From positions 5,726 to 33,856 of the forward strand of contig DOWL01000043.1 in the NCBI GenBank assembly GCA_003519585.1: a stretch of DNA of 28,131 bases. The letters are read 5' to 3'. Made by a program: the position numbers and the translations under genes. The notes under the pieces were generated by a model, which worked only from the letters and a program-made list of their open reading frames with translations, was not told where the DNA came from and did no database searches. This document shows, in pieces, positions 8,455 through 16,391 of the stretch (positions are counted from its first letter, which is position 1; the number at the start of each line of letters is the position of its first letter). Source of the stretch: Nocardioides sp. GTDB taxonomy: Bacteria; Actinomycetota; Actinomycetes; Propionibacteriales; Nocardioidaceae.

Positions 8455-10123
8455 AGCCTCGGACCTTGCTCCGACGTGCGCTCGGCTTGCGCTCGGAGGG
8501 TCGGGTCACCTGCTCGCCGGCCTCCAGCATCGCCGCCCGACGGGCGGCGCCGAAGTCGGCCAGCGCATCGACCAGGACGTCGACATCGGGCTTGGGGGCG
8601 AGTACGTCGACCCGCAGGCCATGCTCCTCGGCGGTCTTGGCGGTGGCCGGCCCGATCACCGCGATCACGGTGGACGGGTGCGGCTTGCCGGCGATGCCGA
8701 CCAGGTTGCGGACCGTCGAGGAGGAGGTGAACACGACCGCGTCGAACTTGCCCGACTTGATCGCATCGCGGGTCGCGGCCGGCGGCGGGGTGGCGCGCAC
8801 GGTGCGGTAGGCGGTCACGTCGTCGACCTCCCAACCCAGGTCGATCAGCCCTGCCACCAAGGTCTCCGTGGCGATGTCGGCGCGCGGCAGGAAGACCCGG
8901 TTGATGGGGTCGAGCAGGTCGTCGAACTCCGGCCAAATGGCCAGCAGCCCCGCCGCCGACTGGCCGGCTGGATCATTGGCGGAGGGCACCAGGTCGGCGC
9001 GCAGCCCCCACGCGGCGATCGCCTGCGCGGTCTTGTCACCCACCGCAGCGATCTTGAGGCCCGAGAAGGCGCGCGCGTCGAGGCCGTATTCTTCGAACTT
9101 CTCGCGCACCGCCTTGACGGCGTTGACCGAGGTGAACGCGATCCACTCGTAGCGACCCTCGACCAACCCACGGACGGCCTTGTCCATCTGCAGCGGGTTG
9201 CGAGGGGGCTCGACCGAGATCGTCGGCACCTCGTCGGACACCGCGCCGTAGCCGCGCAGGCGGGCCACCAGCGGGCCGGCCTGGTCCTTGGTGCGTGGCA
9301 CCAGCACCCGCCAGCCGAACAGCGGCTTGGTCTCGAACCACGACAGCGTCTCGCGCAGGTCGACGACCTTGCCGATGACGATCACCGCGGGCGGGGCCAT
9401 CCGAGCGGACCGAGCAGCCGCGGCGATGCCGGCCAGCGTCGAGGTGACCGTGGCCTGCTCGGTGGTGGTGCCGACCCGGGTCATCGCGACCGGCGTCTCG
9501 GGGTCGCGGCCCGCGGCGACCAACGCCTTGGCGATGTCGCCGATCATGTTCACGCCCGAGAGGACGACCAGCGTGCGGTCCTCGCCGTACGCCGACCAGT
9601 CGACCTTCTCGTTGGCGGTGACGACCGCGACCTCACGGTGGTCCTTGGTGGTCAGCGGGATGCCGGCGTAGGCCGGGACGGCGGACACCGACGAGACACC
9701 CGGGACGATCTCGAAGCCGAGCCCGGCCTTGACGCAGGCCAGCGCCTCCTCGGGACCGGAGGCGTAGAGGAACGGGTCGCCGGACATCAGCCGGACCACG
9801 CGCTGCCCCTTCTTGGCGTGCCGGGTCACGACCTTGGCCCGCGCCGCGTGGGTCAGCGGCTGGCCGTCCTCGCCGAAGCCACCGTCGACGAACAGCGGGG
9901 TCTCGCACTCGGCCGGCAGCGCCAGCAGTCGGCGTACGAGGTCGATGTGCTCGGGTGTCTCGGTCACGACGACCTCGGCCTGTTCGAGGAGCGTCAGCGC
10001 CCGCACGGTGAGCAGGTCGGGGTCGCCCGGCCCGCTGCCCACGAACGAGACCCAGCCGCGGGCGACGCCCGTGCTGGTGCCGTTCGCGCGGTCGGTGGTG
10101 GTGGCGGTCTTGCCTCGCGTCAT
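8453..10123 (-). CDS. cobA-hemD: Uroporphyrinogen-III C-methyltransferase / uroporphyrinogen-III synthase fusion
   Basis: Bifunctional 556-residue protein typical of actinobacteria. The N-terminal half (about residues 24-270) is a SAM-dependent uroporphyrinogen-III methyltransferase, with the glycine-rich [13 protein letters not shown], the [15 protein letters not shown] segment and [18 protein letters not shown]. It diverts the tetrapyrrole to siroheme and cobalamin. The C-terminal half (about residues 285-530) is HemD, which closes and inverts the linear tetrapyrrole from HemC; its weakly conserved fold is recognisable in [10 protein letters not shown] and [14 protein letters not shown]. 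The first 23 residues are polar and low complexity. The ATG overlaps the hemC stop by four bases. A basic tail of about 20 residues follows the HemD domain. Confidence 0.95.
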   Translation of the reverse strand: MTRGKTATTTDRANGTSTGVARGWVSFVGSGPGDPDLLTVRALTLLEQAEVVVTETPEHIDLVRRLLALPAECETPLFVDGGFGEDGQPLTHAARAKVVTRHAKKGQRVVRLMSGDPFLYASGPEEALACVKAGLGFEIVPGVSSVSAVPAYAGIPLTTKDHREVAVVTANEKVDWSAYGEDRTLVVLSGVNMIGDIAKALVAAGRDPETPVAMTRVGTTTEQATVTSTLAGIAAAARSARMAPPAVIVIGKVVDLRETLSWFETKPLFGWRVLVPRTKDQAGPLVARLRGYGAVSDEVPTISVEPPRNPLQMDKAVRGLVEGRYEWIAFTSVNAVKAVREKFEEYGLDARAFSGLKIAAVGDKTAQAIAAWGLRADLVPSANDPAGQSAAGLLAIWPEFDDLLDPINRVFLPRADIATETLVAGLIDLGWEVDDVTAYRTVRATPPPAATRDAIKSGKFDAVVFTSSSTVRNLVGIAGKPHPSTVIAVIGPATAKTAEEHGLRVDVLAPKPDVDVLVDALADFGAARRAAMLEAGEQVTRPSERKPSARRSKVRG

Positions 10124-11124
10124 GCGTCGTGCACCCTGTCTGTCTCTGGTCCTGCTGGTGATCCTGCTGAGGGTCCTACTGAAAGTCCTGCATCTGGGCC
10201 TGCGTCGAGATCGCCGGCGCCGTCGGCGAGCATCTCCTCGGCGAGCCGGGTGCCGACCCCGGCGGCGTCACGGGGGTCACCGGTAGCTGACATCCGCACC
10301 GACAGCACACCGTCGCGCGAGAGGGCCACGGCGCGGACCCACAACTCCTCGCCGTCCTCGCCCTCGACCACCTCGGCCAAGGCACCGATCGGGGCGGAGC
10401 AGCCGCCCTCCAGGGTGGCGAGCACGGCCCGCTCAGCCTCCACGGCAGCGCGGCTGGACGGGTCGTCGAGGGCGACCAGCGCGGCGACGAGGTCATCGTC
10501 GGCGCGGCACTCGACCGCGAGGGCACCCTGCCCGGGTGCGGGCAACACCTGGAACGGGTCGAGCACCTCGGTGACCTCCTCGAGCCTGCCGATCCGGGCC
10601 AGGCCAGCGCGGGCGAGCAGCACCGCGTCGTACTCCCCGGAGCGGACCTTGGCGATCCGGGTGTCGACATTCCCACGAACTCCCACGAGGTCCAAACCGA
10701 GGCCGAGGGCCTCGACCTGGGCCACCCGCCGAGGCGAGCCGGTGCCGACCTTCGAACCGACCGGCAGCTCGCCGAGGGTGAGCCCGTCGCGGGCCACGAC
10801 GACGTCGCGCGGGTCTTCGCGGAGGGGTACGGCGGCCAACGCGATGCCGTCGGCCCGAGCGGTGGGGAGGTCCTTGAGGGAGTGCACGGCGACGTCGACC
10901 CGGCCCGCGAGCAGGGCGTCGCGCAACGCGCTGACGAAGACTCCGGTGCCCCCGGCCTGCTCGAGCGGGGTGCCCGCGGCCTGGGTGCGGTCGCCCTCGG
11001 TCGAGACCTCGACGAGCTCGGTCCCGCGGCCCAGCCGCTCCCGGATCAGTGCCGCGACCTGCTCGGACTGGGTGGTGGCGAGGAGGGAGGCCCGGGTGCC
11101 GATCCGGATCGCGGCGCCGTTCAT
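10120..11124 (-). CDS. hemC: Porphobilinogen deaminase (hydroxymethylbilane synthase)
   Basis: Polymerises four porphobilinogens into hydroxymethylbilane. The 334-residue protein has the catalytic aspartate in HSLKDLP (Asp85) and the cysteine that carries the dipyrromethane cofactor in LEGGCSAPIG (Cys242). The start motif IRIGTRASLLATTQ is standard. The C-terminal 30 residues are an Asp/Ala/Gly/Ser/Pro tail encoded by imperfect 12-base units around 10147-10206, which is a lineage-specific extension beyond the enzyme fold. The ATG overlaps the hemA stop by four bases and its own stop overlaps the next ATG, so translation is coupled through the operon. Confidence 0.97.
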   Translation of the reverse strand: MNGAAIRIGTRASLLATTQSEQVAALIRERLGRGTELVEVSTEGDRTQAAGTPLEQAGGTGVFVSALRDALLAGRVDVAVHSLKDLPTARADGIALAAVPLREDPRDVVVARDGLTLGELPVGSKVGTGSPRRVAQVEALGLGLDLVGVRGNVDTRIAKVRSGEYDAVLLARAGLARIGRLEEVTEVLDPFQVLPAPGQGALAVECRADDDLVAALVALDDPSSRAAVEAERAVLATLEGGCSAPIGALAEVVEGEDGEELWVRAVALSRDGVLSVRMSATGDPRDAAGVGTRLAEEMLADGAGDLDAGPDAGLSVGPSAGSPAGPETDRVHDA

Positions 11125-12413
11125 GAGAGACCCTCGGGCCGGGTCACCGCGTCGACCGCCTCGGGGTCGAGCGCGAACAGTTCGGCCAGCGCCGCGGCGT
11201 AGGAGACCGCGCCGGTCTCGTTGGCCAGCTCCTTGACGCGCACGGTCGGCTCGTGGAGCAGCTTGTCGGCGACCCGGCGGATCGCCTGCAGCACCTCGGC
11301 GCGCTGCTGCGGTGTCAGGTCGGTGAGCCGGTGGTCGAGGCGGTCCATCTCGGCATCGACGACCGAGGTGGCCATCGACCGCAGCGCGACGACGGTCGGC
11401 GTCACGTTCGCCGAGCGACGCGCCGCCAAGAAGGCCGCCACCTCCTCGGTGACGATCCGACGCACCTGGGCGACCTCGCGACCCGCGTCGGACGACTCCA
11501 GCTCGCGGGCCAGGTCGGCGAGGTCGATCCGGCTGACCCCCGCGATCTGGACTACATCGGGGTCGACGTCGTGGGGCAGGGCGAGGTCGACGAAGGTGAG
11601 TGGCCGGTCGTCGGTGCGGACCGACTCGACCAGGGCACGGCTGACCAGCACCCGCGCAGCGCCGGCGCAGGTGATCACCACGTCGGCCTCGGCGAGTACG
11701 GCGGGCAGATCGGTGAGGGCCGCCGGACGACCGGAGTATTCGGCCGCCAGCCGCTCCGCGCGCTCCAGTGTGCGGTTGACGACGACGACCTCGGCGGCGC
11801 CCCTCCGGGAGGCGGTGGCGGTCGCCAGCCCCGCCATCGAGCCCGCGCCGACCACGGCCACGCGGCGGCCGGCCACGTCGGCGTCGAGCCTCGCGGCGCG
11901 GTCGAGCGCGGCGCCGACGAGCGTGGGCGCCACGCTGTCGATGGCGGTCTCGGCGCGGGTGCGCTTGCCGACCCGCAGCGCCTGCTGGAACAACACGTTG
12001 AGGGCGGGGCCAGCGGTGCCGAGCTCCTGCGCGAGACGGAGCGCGTCACGGGTCTGGCCGAGGATCTGCCCCTCGCCGACGGCCATCGAGTCGAGACCGG
12101 CCGCGACCTGGAAGAGGTGCGAGACGGCACCGTCGTCGTAGTGCACATAGAGGTGCGGCAGCATCGCCTCGGTGCTCTGGCCGGACCGGTCGACCAGCAG
12201 CCGCGACAGCTCCTCGACCGAGCCGTGGAACCGGTCGACGTCGGCGTAGACCTCGACCCGGTTGCAGGTCGCGATCACCGCCGCCTCGGTGACGTGGTCG
12301 CCCGCAGCCACCGCCTGGACGAGCTTCGGCACTGCATCGGCCGCCGGCGCCACCCGTTCGAGGAGGGACACCGGGGCGCTGTTGTGGGAGACGCCGACGA
12401 CCAGGACGCTCAA
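11121..12413 (-). CDS. hemA: Glutamyl-tRNA reductase
   Basis: First step of C5 heme synthesis: reduces glutamyl-tRNA(Glu) to glutamate-1-semialdehyde, which HemL then uses. The catalytic cysteine is Cys50 in IATCNRVEVYAD, and the NADPH domain glycine pattern is in AVVGAGSMAGLA. The 430-residue length is normal. The start is a TTG at 12413, preceded by GGTGAG and overlapping the stop of a 27-residue frame as TTGA; no ATG or GTG lies in this reading frame nearby. In Streptomyces the rex-hemACD genes form one operon under Rex, and the same order here argues for the same redox control. Confidence 0.96.
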   Translation of the reverse strand: MSVLVVGVSHNSAPVSLLERVAPAADAVPKLVQAVAAGDHVTEAAVIATCNRVEVYADVDRFHGSVEELSRLLVDRSGQSTEAMLPHLYVHYDDGAVSHLFQVAAGLDSMAVGEGQILGQTRDALRLAQELGTAGPALNVLFQQALRVGKRTRAETAIDSVAPTLVGAALDRAARLDADVAGRRVAVVGAGSMAGLATATASRRGAAEVVVVNRTLERAERLAAEYSGRPAALTDLPAVLAEADVVITCAGAARVLVSRALVESVRTDDRPLTFVDLALPHDVDPDVVQIAGVSRIDLADLARELESSDAGREVAQVRRIVTEEVAAFLAARRSANVTPTVVALRSMATSVVDAEMDRLDHRLTDLTPQQRAEVLQAIRRVADKLLHEPTVRVKELANETGAVSYAAALAELFALDPEAVDAVTRPEGLS

Positions 12414-12493
12414 GGCTTCTCACCGGGGTCCCCGCGGAAGTGCGAGTCGACGGCGCGCAGGGCCCGCACCGAGCAGTTTCGTGGGGTGGTCAT
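12410..12493 (-). CDS. Possible 27-residue coupling ORF between rex and hemA
   Basis: The gap between rex and hemA is exactly spanned by a 27-codon frame. Its ATG overlaps the rex stop (ATGA) and its stop overlaps the hemA TTG start (TTGA). The peptide starts MTTPRNCSVRALRAVD, contains one Cys and several Arg, and ends RGDPGEKP. About 85 percent of its third codon positions are G or C, as in real genes here. No family is recognised. It could pass ribosomes from rex to the weak TTG start of hemA, or encode a small regulator; the sequence cannot decide. Confidence 0.4.
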   Translation of the reverse strand: MTTPRNCSVRALRAVDSHFRGDPGEKP

Positions 12494-13185
12494 GCCGTGG
12501 CCTCCGACTGCTTGCGCTGCTCGTGGTAGGCGAGGATCTGCAGCTCGATCGAGAGGTCGACCTTGCGCACGTCGACGCCGTCGGGGACCGAGATGACGAT
12601 CGGCGCGAAGTTGAGGATGCTGCGGATCCCGGCCTCGACCATCTGGTCGGCGACGTCCTGAGCGGCCGAGGCCGGCGTGGCGATCACACCGATCGCGACG
12701 CCGTGCTCGCGCACGATCGGCTCGAGGTCGGCGAAGTCGCGGACGTCGATGCCGGCCACCCGCTCACCGCGTCGGTCCGGATCGGCGTCGAGCAGCGCCA
12801 CCACCCGGAAGCCGCGGCTGCGGAACCCGGAGAAGTTCGCCAGCGCATGGCCGAGGTTGCCGATGCCGACGATGACGACCGGCCAGTCCTGGGTGACCCC
12901 GATCTCGCGGGCGATCTGGTAGCGCAGGTAGTCGACGTCGTACCCGACGCCGCGGGTGCCGTAGCTGCCGAGATAGGAGAGGTCCTTGCGGAGCTTGGCG
13001 CTGTTGACGCCGGCCGCCGCGGCCAGCTCCTCCGAGGAGCAGGTGGCGGTGCCGTTGTCGACCAGGGTGGTCAGCGCCCGGAGGTAGACCGGCAGGCGCG
13101 CAACGGTGGCCTCGGGGATGTCCCGGGCGCTGTCAGCCGTGCGTGCGCTCACCAGACCCACTTTCCAGCCGGGGAGGGGAGCCAT
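12490..13185 (-). CDS. rex: Redox-sensing transcriptional repressor Rex
   Basis: NADH/NAD+ sensor that represses respiratory genes when NADH is low. The 231 residues comprise an N-terminal winged-helix domain (TVARLPVYLRAL, then AAAAGVNSAKLRKDLSYLGSYGTRGVGY) and a C-terminal Rossmann domain (VVIVGIGNLGHALANF) that binds the nucleotide. The C-terminal helix used for dimer domain swapping is present. It is the first gene of the rex-hemA-hemC-hemD-hemB string, and its own promoter carries a half-perfect Rex operator, so autoregulation together with the heme genes is likely, as known for Streptomyces. Confidence 0.97.
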   Translation of the reverse strand: MAPLPGWKVGLVSARTADSARDIPEATVARLPVYLRALTTLVDNGTATCSSEELAAAAGVNSAKLRKDLSYLGSYGTRGVGYDVDYLRYQIAREIGVTQDWPVVIVGIGNLGHALANFSGFRSRGFRVVALLDADPDRRGERVAGIDVRDFADLEPIVREHGVAIGVIATPASAAQDVADQMVEAGIRSILNFAPIVISVPDGVDVRKVDLSIELQILAYHEQRKQSEATA

Positions 13186-13212
13186 CGGCCCGTACCGCCC
13201 GCCGGCCGTTTC

Positions 13213-13241
13213 ACCCTAGGACTTTGTGAACGGGAGAACAA
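13213..13241 (-). promoter_or_regulatory. rex promoter with embedded Rex operator
   Basis: Read on the minus strand, TTGTTC (-35, 13241-13236) and TAGGGT (-10, 13218-13213) are separated by 17 bases, and the start codon of rex is about 28 bases after the -10. The plus-strand segment 13224-13241 starts TTGTGAACGGG and ends AACAA: against the Rex consensus TTGTGAA-N4-TTCACAA the left half is perfect and the right half matches 4 of 7. The operator covers the -35 and spacer, a standard place for repression. Confidence 0.7.
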
Positions 13242-13303
13242 ACTGAGCGGGCGCCCGGTCTCGGCGGGCCCTACTCGGAGGTACGCCCGCGCCGCCACCG
13301 CAG

Positions 13304-13375
13304 TTGTAACTCACTGTTACATCGTCTTCTCTGGCGCTATTTCGCCCATGGAGACGATGTAACAGTGAGTTACAA
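13304..13375. repeat. Long inverted repeat (24-bp perfect arms) with paired operator-like palindromes
   Basis: Arms 13304-13327 and 13352-13375 are perfect reverse complements around a 24-base loop. They are AT-richer than their surroundings. Each arm itself contains a 17-base palindrome TGTAAC-N5-GTTACA (13305-13321 and 13358-13374), whose centres are 53 bases apart. The right arm overlaps the stop codon of the glutaredoxin-like gene, and the left arm lies about 60 bases beyond the rex -35. It could be a strong terminator for the upstream genes, a pair of sites for a dimeric repressor, or both. Confidence 0.8.
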
Positions 13376-13621
13376 GTCCTGGCCGCCGCCCAGCGCCGCC
13401 CGCAACCGCTCCTCGCCGACCCGCCAGAAGTCGTGCTGCCGGCCGTCGACGAAGGTCACGGGGATCTCCTCGCCGTACCGCTCCTGGAGGACGGGGTCGG
13501 AAAGGATGGAGATCTCGTCGTAGGACTCGCCGAGGTCGGCGCAGACCCGCTCGATGATCGTGCGGGCGTCGTCGCACAGGTGGCAGCCCGGCTTGGAGTA
13601 GAGGGTGACCCGCGCCGTCAT
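13370..13621 (-). CDS. Glutaredoxin-like small thiol protein
   Basis: An 83-residue protein with the glutaredoxin start pattern VTLYSKPGCHLCDDA, a redox CXXC motif, and the cis-proline region EIPVTFVDG. It belongs to the glutaredoxin/DUF836-like group found beside hem genes in actinobacteria (the Rv0508 position in mycobacteria). The ATG at 13621 overlaps the acyl-CoA ligase stop by four bases, so it is translated with that gene. The TAA stop lies in the right arm of the long inverted repeat. The partner is unknown; the HemA-proximal, redox-regulated location suggests a link to thiol state but this is inference. Confidence 0.88.
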   Translation of the reverse strand: MTARVTLYSKPGCHLCDDARTIIERVCADLGESYDEISILSDPVLQERYGEEIPVTFVDGRQHDFWRVGEERLRAALGGGQDL

Positions 13622-15303
13622 TGCTCGAGGAGTCCGAGTGCGCGGCGCCGCTCCATGCCGCGCAGCCGACCCTTCTGGACCTTGCCGGTGACCCCGACGG
13701 GCAGCTCGGAGACGACCTCGATGCGGCTGGGCTGCTTGAAGCGTGCGAGCCGCTGCTCGCAGTGCGCGCGTACGGCGTCGGCGACCGATCCGGTGTCGGA
13801 ACCGGCGTCGGAACCGGTGTCGGAACCGGCGTCGGGCACCGCCGCGACGACATAGGCGACGACCGCTTCGCCGGTGGACGGGTCGTCGACACCGATGACC
13901 GCCGCCTCGGCGACACCGGGCACCTCGCGGATCACCTCCTCGACCTCGACCGGGTAGACGTTGAACCCCGAGACGATGACCAGCTCCTTGAGCCGGTCGA
14001 CGAGGAACAGGTCTCCGCCGGCGTCGAGGAAGCCGACGTCGCCGGTGGACCACCAGCCCTCGTGGTCGGGCCCGTCGGCGCCATCGGGCCAGTAGCCGCT
14101 GAACAGGTTCGCACCCTTGATCTGGATCTCGCCGGCGTCCTCGCCGTCCGGCGTCCGGCCGGTCTCGTCGACGAGCCGGATCTCGATGCCGGGCAGCGCG
14201 GCGCCGACCGAGCCGGGTTGCAGCCGCTGACTGCACAGCGTGCTGGTCACCACTGGCGAAGCCTCGGTCAGGCCGTAGCCCTGGTGGATCGGGATCCCGG
14301 TCAGCTCGCTGAACTCCGCCGCGAGTTCCGGCGAGAGCGGAGCGGATCCGGAGAGCATCAGCCGCACCGGCCCGAGCCGATCGCGCAGCCCGTCCACCTC
14401 GCGCCAGTAGGCGAAGACCGGCGGCGCCACCGGGACCACGCTGCAGGCCTCGTCCTCGATCAGGTCGAGGGCGCCCTGCGGCTCGAACCGCGATGTGAGC
14501 ACCAACTTGGCGCGATGCCGCATCACGACACCGAGGACGGCGTTGAGGCCGTAGACGTGGAAGAGCGGCAGCACCCCGAGCACCACGTCGTCCCCATGGA
14601 TCATGGCCGGCTCGACCGCCGCCACCTGCTCGATGTTGGCCAGCAGCGCCCGGTGGGTGAGCATCGCGGCGCGCGGCCGGCCCGACGTACCGCTGGTGTA
14701 GAGCAGCGCGGCGAGCTTCTCCGGGTCCTGGAGCGGGGGTACGGCGCGCGCACTCTCGGCCCGGAGGTGGTCATACGAGCGCTCCCCCGGCTGGAGGGTC
14801 CCGCCGACCACCACGACCCTCGGCACCACGAGCCGGGCGACCAGGTCGGCCTCGATCGAACCCGCCGGGTGCTCGGCCGCGCGAGCCTCCTCGAGGGCCC
14901 GCACGGCACCTCGGACCGCGGTCACGGTGTCGGCATCGGCCAGGACCAGCCGCGACCCCGAGTCGGCGATCATCCGGGCGAGCTCTCCCGACTGGGAGCT
15001 GGGATTGACGGGTACGGCGACCGCCTGCGTGCGCAGGATCGCGAGGTAGCTGGTGACGAACTCGATGCGGTTGCCCATCGCGACCAGCACCCGGTGGCCC
15101 GCCACGATCCCCGCGGCGCCCAGCCCGGTCGCCAGGCGACCGACTTCGTCCTCCAGCTCGCCCCAGGTCATCCGGCGCCCGCCGGAATCGACGATCGCTT
15201 GCCGGTCAGGGTCCTCGGCGGCGGCCACCGCGAGCAGGTCCGCGACGTCGGTGGCGGGTCCGGCAGCCATGGACGGATACTTCCACACGCCAGTGGCCGC
15301 CAT
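13618..15303 (-). CDS. AMP-forming acyl-CoA synthetase/ligase (ANL superfamily)
   Basis: Activates a carboxylic acid as acyl-AMP and transfers it to CoA; the substrate is not predictable. The 561-residue frame has the ATP loop YTSGTSGRPRAAMLTH, the GYGLTEASPVV motif, the aspartate in WWSTGDVGFLD, the hinge DRLKELVIVSGFNVYP and the catalytic lysine region PVGVTGKVQKG. An in-frame ATG at 15270 has GGAAG upstream and would leave more room for the divergent HAD gene promoter, so the true start may be there (550 residues). A DAGSDTGS-type insertion near residue 490 is encoded by a 12-base tandem repeat. It sits in the C-terminal subdomain loop and probably does not disturb catalysis. Confidence 0.92.
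   Translation of the reverse strand: MAATGVWKYPSMAAGPATDVADLLAVAAAEDPDRQAIVDSGGRRMTWGELEDEVGRLATGLGAAGIVAGHRVLVAMGNRIEFVTSYLAILRTQAVAVPVNPSSQSGELARMIADSGSRLVLADADTVTAVRGAVRALEEARAAEHPAGSIEADLVARLVVPRVVVVGGTLQPGERSYDHLRAESARAVPPLQDPEKLAALLYTSGTSGRPRAAMLTHRALLANIEQVAAVEPAMIHGDDVVLGVLPLFHVYGLNAVLGVVMRHRAKLVLTSRFEPQGALDLIEDEACSVVPVAPPVFAYWREVDGLRDRLGPVRLMLSGSAPLSPELAAEFSELTGIPIHQGYGLTEASPVVTSTLCSQRLQPGSVGAALPGIEIRLVDETGRTPDGEDAGEIQIKGANLFSGYWPDGADGPDHEGWWSTGDVGFLDAGGDLFLVDRLKELVIVSGFNVYPVEVEEVIREVPGVAEAAVIGVDDPSTGEAVVAYVVAAVPDAGSDTGSDAGSDTGSVADAVRAHCEQRLARFKQPSRIEVVSELPVGVTGKVQKGRLRGMERRRALGLLEQ
13791..13838. repeat. In-frame 12-bp tandem repeat inside the acyl-CoA ligase
   Basis: Four successive 12-base units alternate CGGTGTCGGAAC and CGGCGTCGGAAC, the last unit diverging at its end. 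Being a multiple of three, copy-number change keeps the frame; on the coding strand it gives alternating Asp-Ala-Gly-Ser and Asp-Thr-Gly-Ser. Confidence 0.9.
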
Positions 15304-15311
15304 TCTCGGAC

Positions 15312-15317
15312 TAGGGT
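15312..15317 (+). promoter_or_regulatory. -10 box for a leaderless HAD phosphatase transcript
   Basis: TAGGGT is followed after six bases by the GTG start codon at 15324, the spacing expected if transcription begins at the first base of the codon. No Shine-Dalgarno precedes the GTG. No good -35 is visible. Confidence 0.5.
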
Positions 15318-15323
15318 TCGATC

Positions 15324-16208
15324 GTGCCCCCGCCCGAGCGCCCTCGCACGCGGCTCAACCTCCAACAACGGTCGATCCTGGCCGGGGAGGCGGCCGCCGC
15401 GGAGGCTGCGGTCGAGACCGCGCTGGACCACCCCACCGACGCGAACGCGGCGGCGTTCTTCGACGTCGACAACACGGTCATCCAGGGCGCGAGCATCTTC
15501 CACCTGGCCCGCGGGCTTCACCGGCGGGAGTTCTTCACGACGCGCGACATCCTCAGCGCCGCCTGGAAACAGGCCTACTTCCGCATCGTCGGAGTCGAGG
15601 ACCCCGAGCACGTCGCGGAGGCGCGTTCGGCCGCGCTCAGCTTCATCGAGGGACACACGGTCAAGGAGCTCCAGGACCTCGGCGAGGAGATCTTCGATGA
15701 AGCCATGGCGCACCGGATCTGGCCCGGCACCCGCGCCCTCGCGCAGTTGCACCTCGACCAAGGACAGCGAGTCTGGCTGGTCACGGCCGCGCCGGTCGAG
15801 ATCGCCCAGACCATCGCCCGCCGCCTCGGCCTGACCGGCGCGATGGGCACGGTGGCCGAGCACGTCGACGGCGTCTACACCGGGAGGCTGGTCGGCGACA
15901 TGCTGCACGGTCCGGCCAAGGCGGAAGCGATCAAGGCTCTGGCAGCCCGCGAGTCGCTCGACCTGGCCCGCTGCTCGGCGTACTCCGACTCCTACAACGA
16001 CCTGCCGATGCTCTCCATGGTCGGCGATCCCTGCGCGATCAACCCCGATGCGAAGCTGCGCGCCCACGCACGTGCGCAGGGGTGGCGGATCCGCGACTAC
16101 CGCACCGGACGCAAGGCGGCCCGGGCCGGCCTCCTCGTCGGAGCCGTCGCCGGCGCGGTCACCGGTGCGGTGGCCGCTGGCGTCTCCCTGCGCGGTCGGC
16201 GCCGCTGA
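15324..16208 (+). CDS. HAD-IB family phosphatase (SerB-like) with C-terminal membrane anchor
   Basis: Haloacid dehalogenase-superfamily hydrolase of 294 residues. Motif I is [15 protein letters not shown] (DXDXT, nucleophile near residue 50), motif II lies in [12 protein letters not shown], and motif IV is [17 protein letters not shown]. This group is often annotated as a phosphoserine phosphatase-like SerB1, and mycobacteria have such a gene at the equivalent place, but many members act on lipid or sugar phosphates. The last 30 residues include a Gly/Ala/Val hydrophobic segment followed by RGRRR, suggesting a membrane anchor. The start is a GTG chosen for its leaderless promoter. Confidence 0.9.
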   Translation: MPPPERPRTRLNLQQRSILAGEAAAAEAAVETALDHPTDANAAAFFDVDNTVIQGASIFHLARGLHRREFFTTRDILSAAWKQAYFRIVGVEDPEHVAEARSAALSFIEGHTVKELQDLGEEIFDEAMAHRIWPGTRALAQLHLDQGQRVWLVTAAPVEIAQTIARRLGLTGAMGTVAEHVDGVYTGRLVGDMLHGPAKAEAIKALAARESLDLARCSAYSDSYNDLPMLSMVGDPCAINPDAKLRAHARAQGWRIRDYRTGRKAARAGLLVGAVAGAVTGAVAAGVSLRGRRR

Positions 16209-16221
16209 GGTAAGCCCTGAC

Positions 16222-16299
16222 CCGTTGGGGTAGTCCGTGACGTTTGTGTGGGTCATCGGGGCAGCCGGCCCACACAAACGTCACGGACTACCCCAACGG
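16222..16299. repeat. Long inverted repeat (31-bp perfect arms) upstream of the sigma factor
   Basis: Arms 16222-16252 and 16269-16299 are perfect reverse complements around a 16-base loop. The repeat begins 13 bases after the HAD gene stop, so it could terminate that transcript, and it ends about 90 bases before the sigma factor start. Each arm contains GTGACGTT, and a third copy of this octamer lies at 16334-16341, closer to the sigma gene. No transposase or target duplication is seen. Confidence 0.85.
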
Positions 16300-16391
16300 T
16301 CGACAATCTCGCGACAGGGATTTGCCCGAATATGTGACGTTCGCCTCGAATGTGGGTAATGGTGTCGGGGGGAGCAGAGGGAGGGGCGCTG

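Noticed and set aside
8621..11236. Very long open frame (871 codons) on the plus strand across the heme genes
   Set aside because: It is antisense to hemD and hemC, which have clear motifs and GC3 bias. Its composition is the Arg/Gly/Asp-rich pattern expected of shadow frames in high-GC DNA.
13304..13375. Insertion sequence ends or MITE
   Set aside because: No transposase, no target duplication, and the four long inverted repeats in the window share no sequence.
16350..16391. Upstream ATG starts for the sigma factor
   Set aside because: They lack a ribosome binding site, while the GTG at 16392 has GGGAGGGG at a suitable distance.
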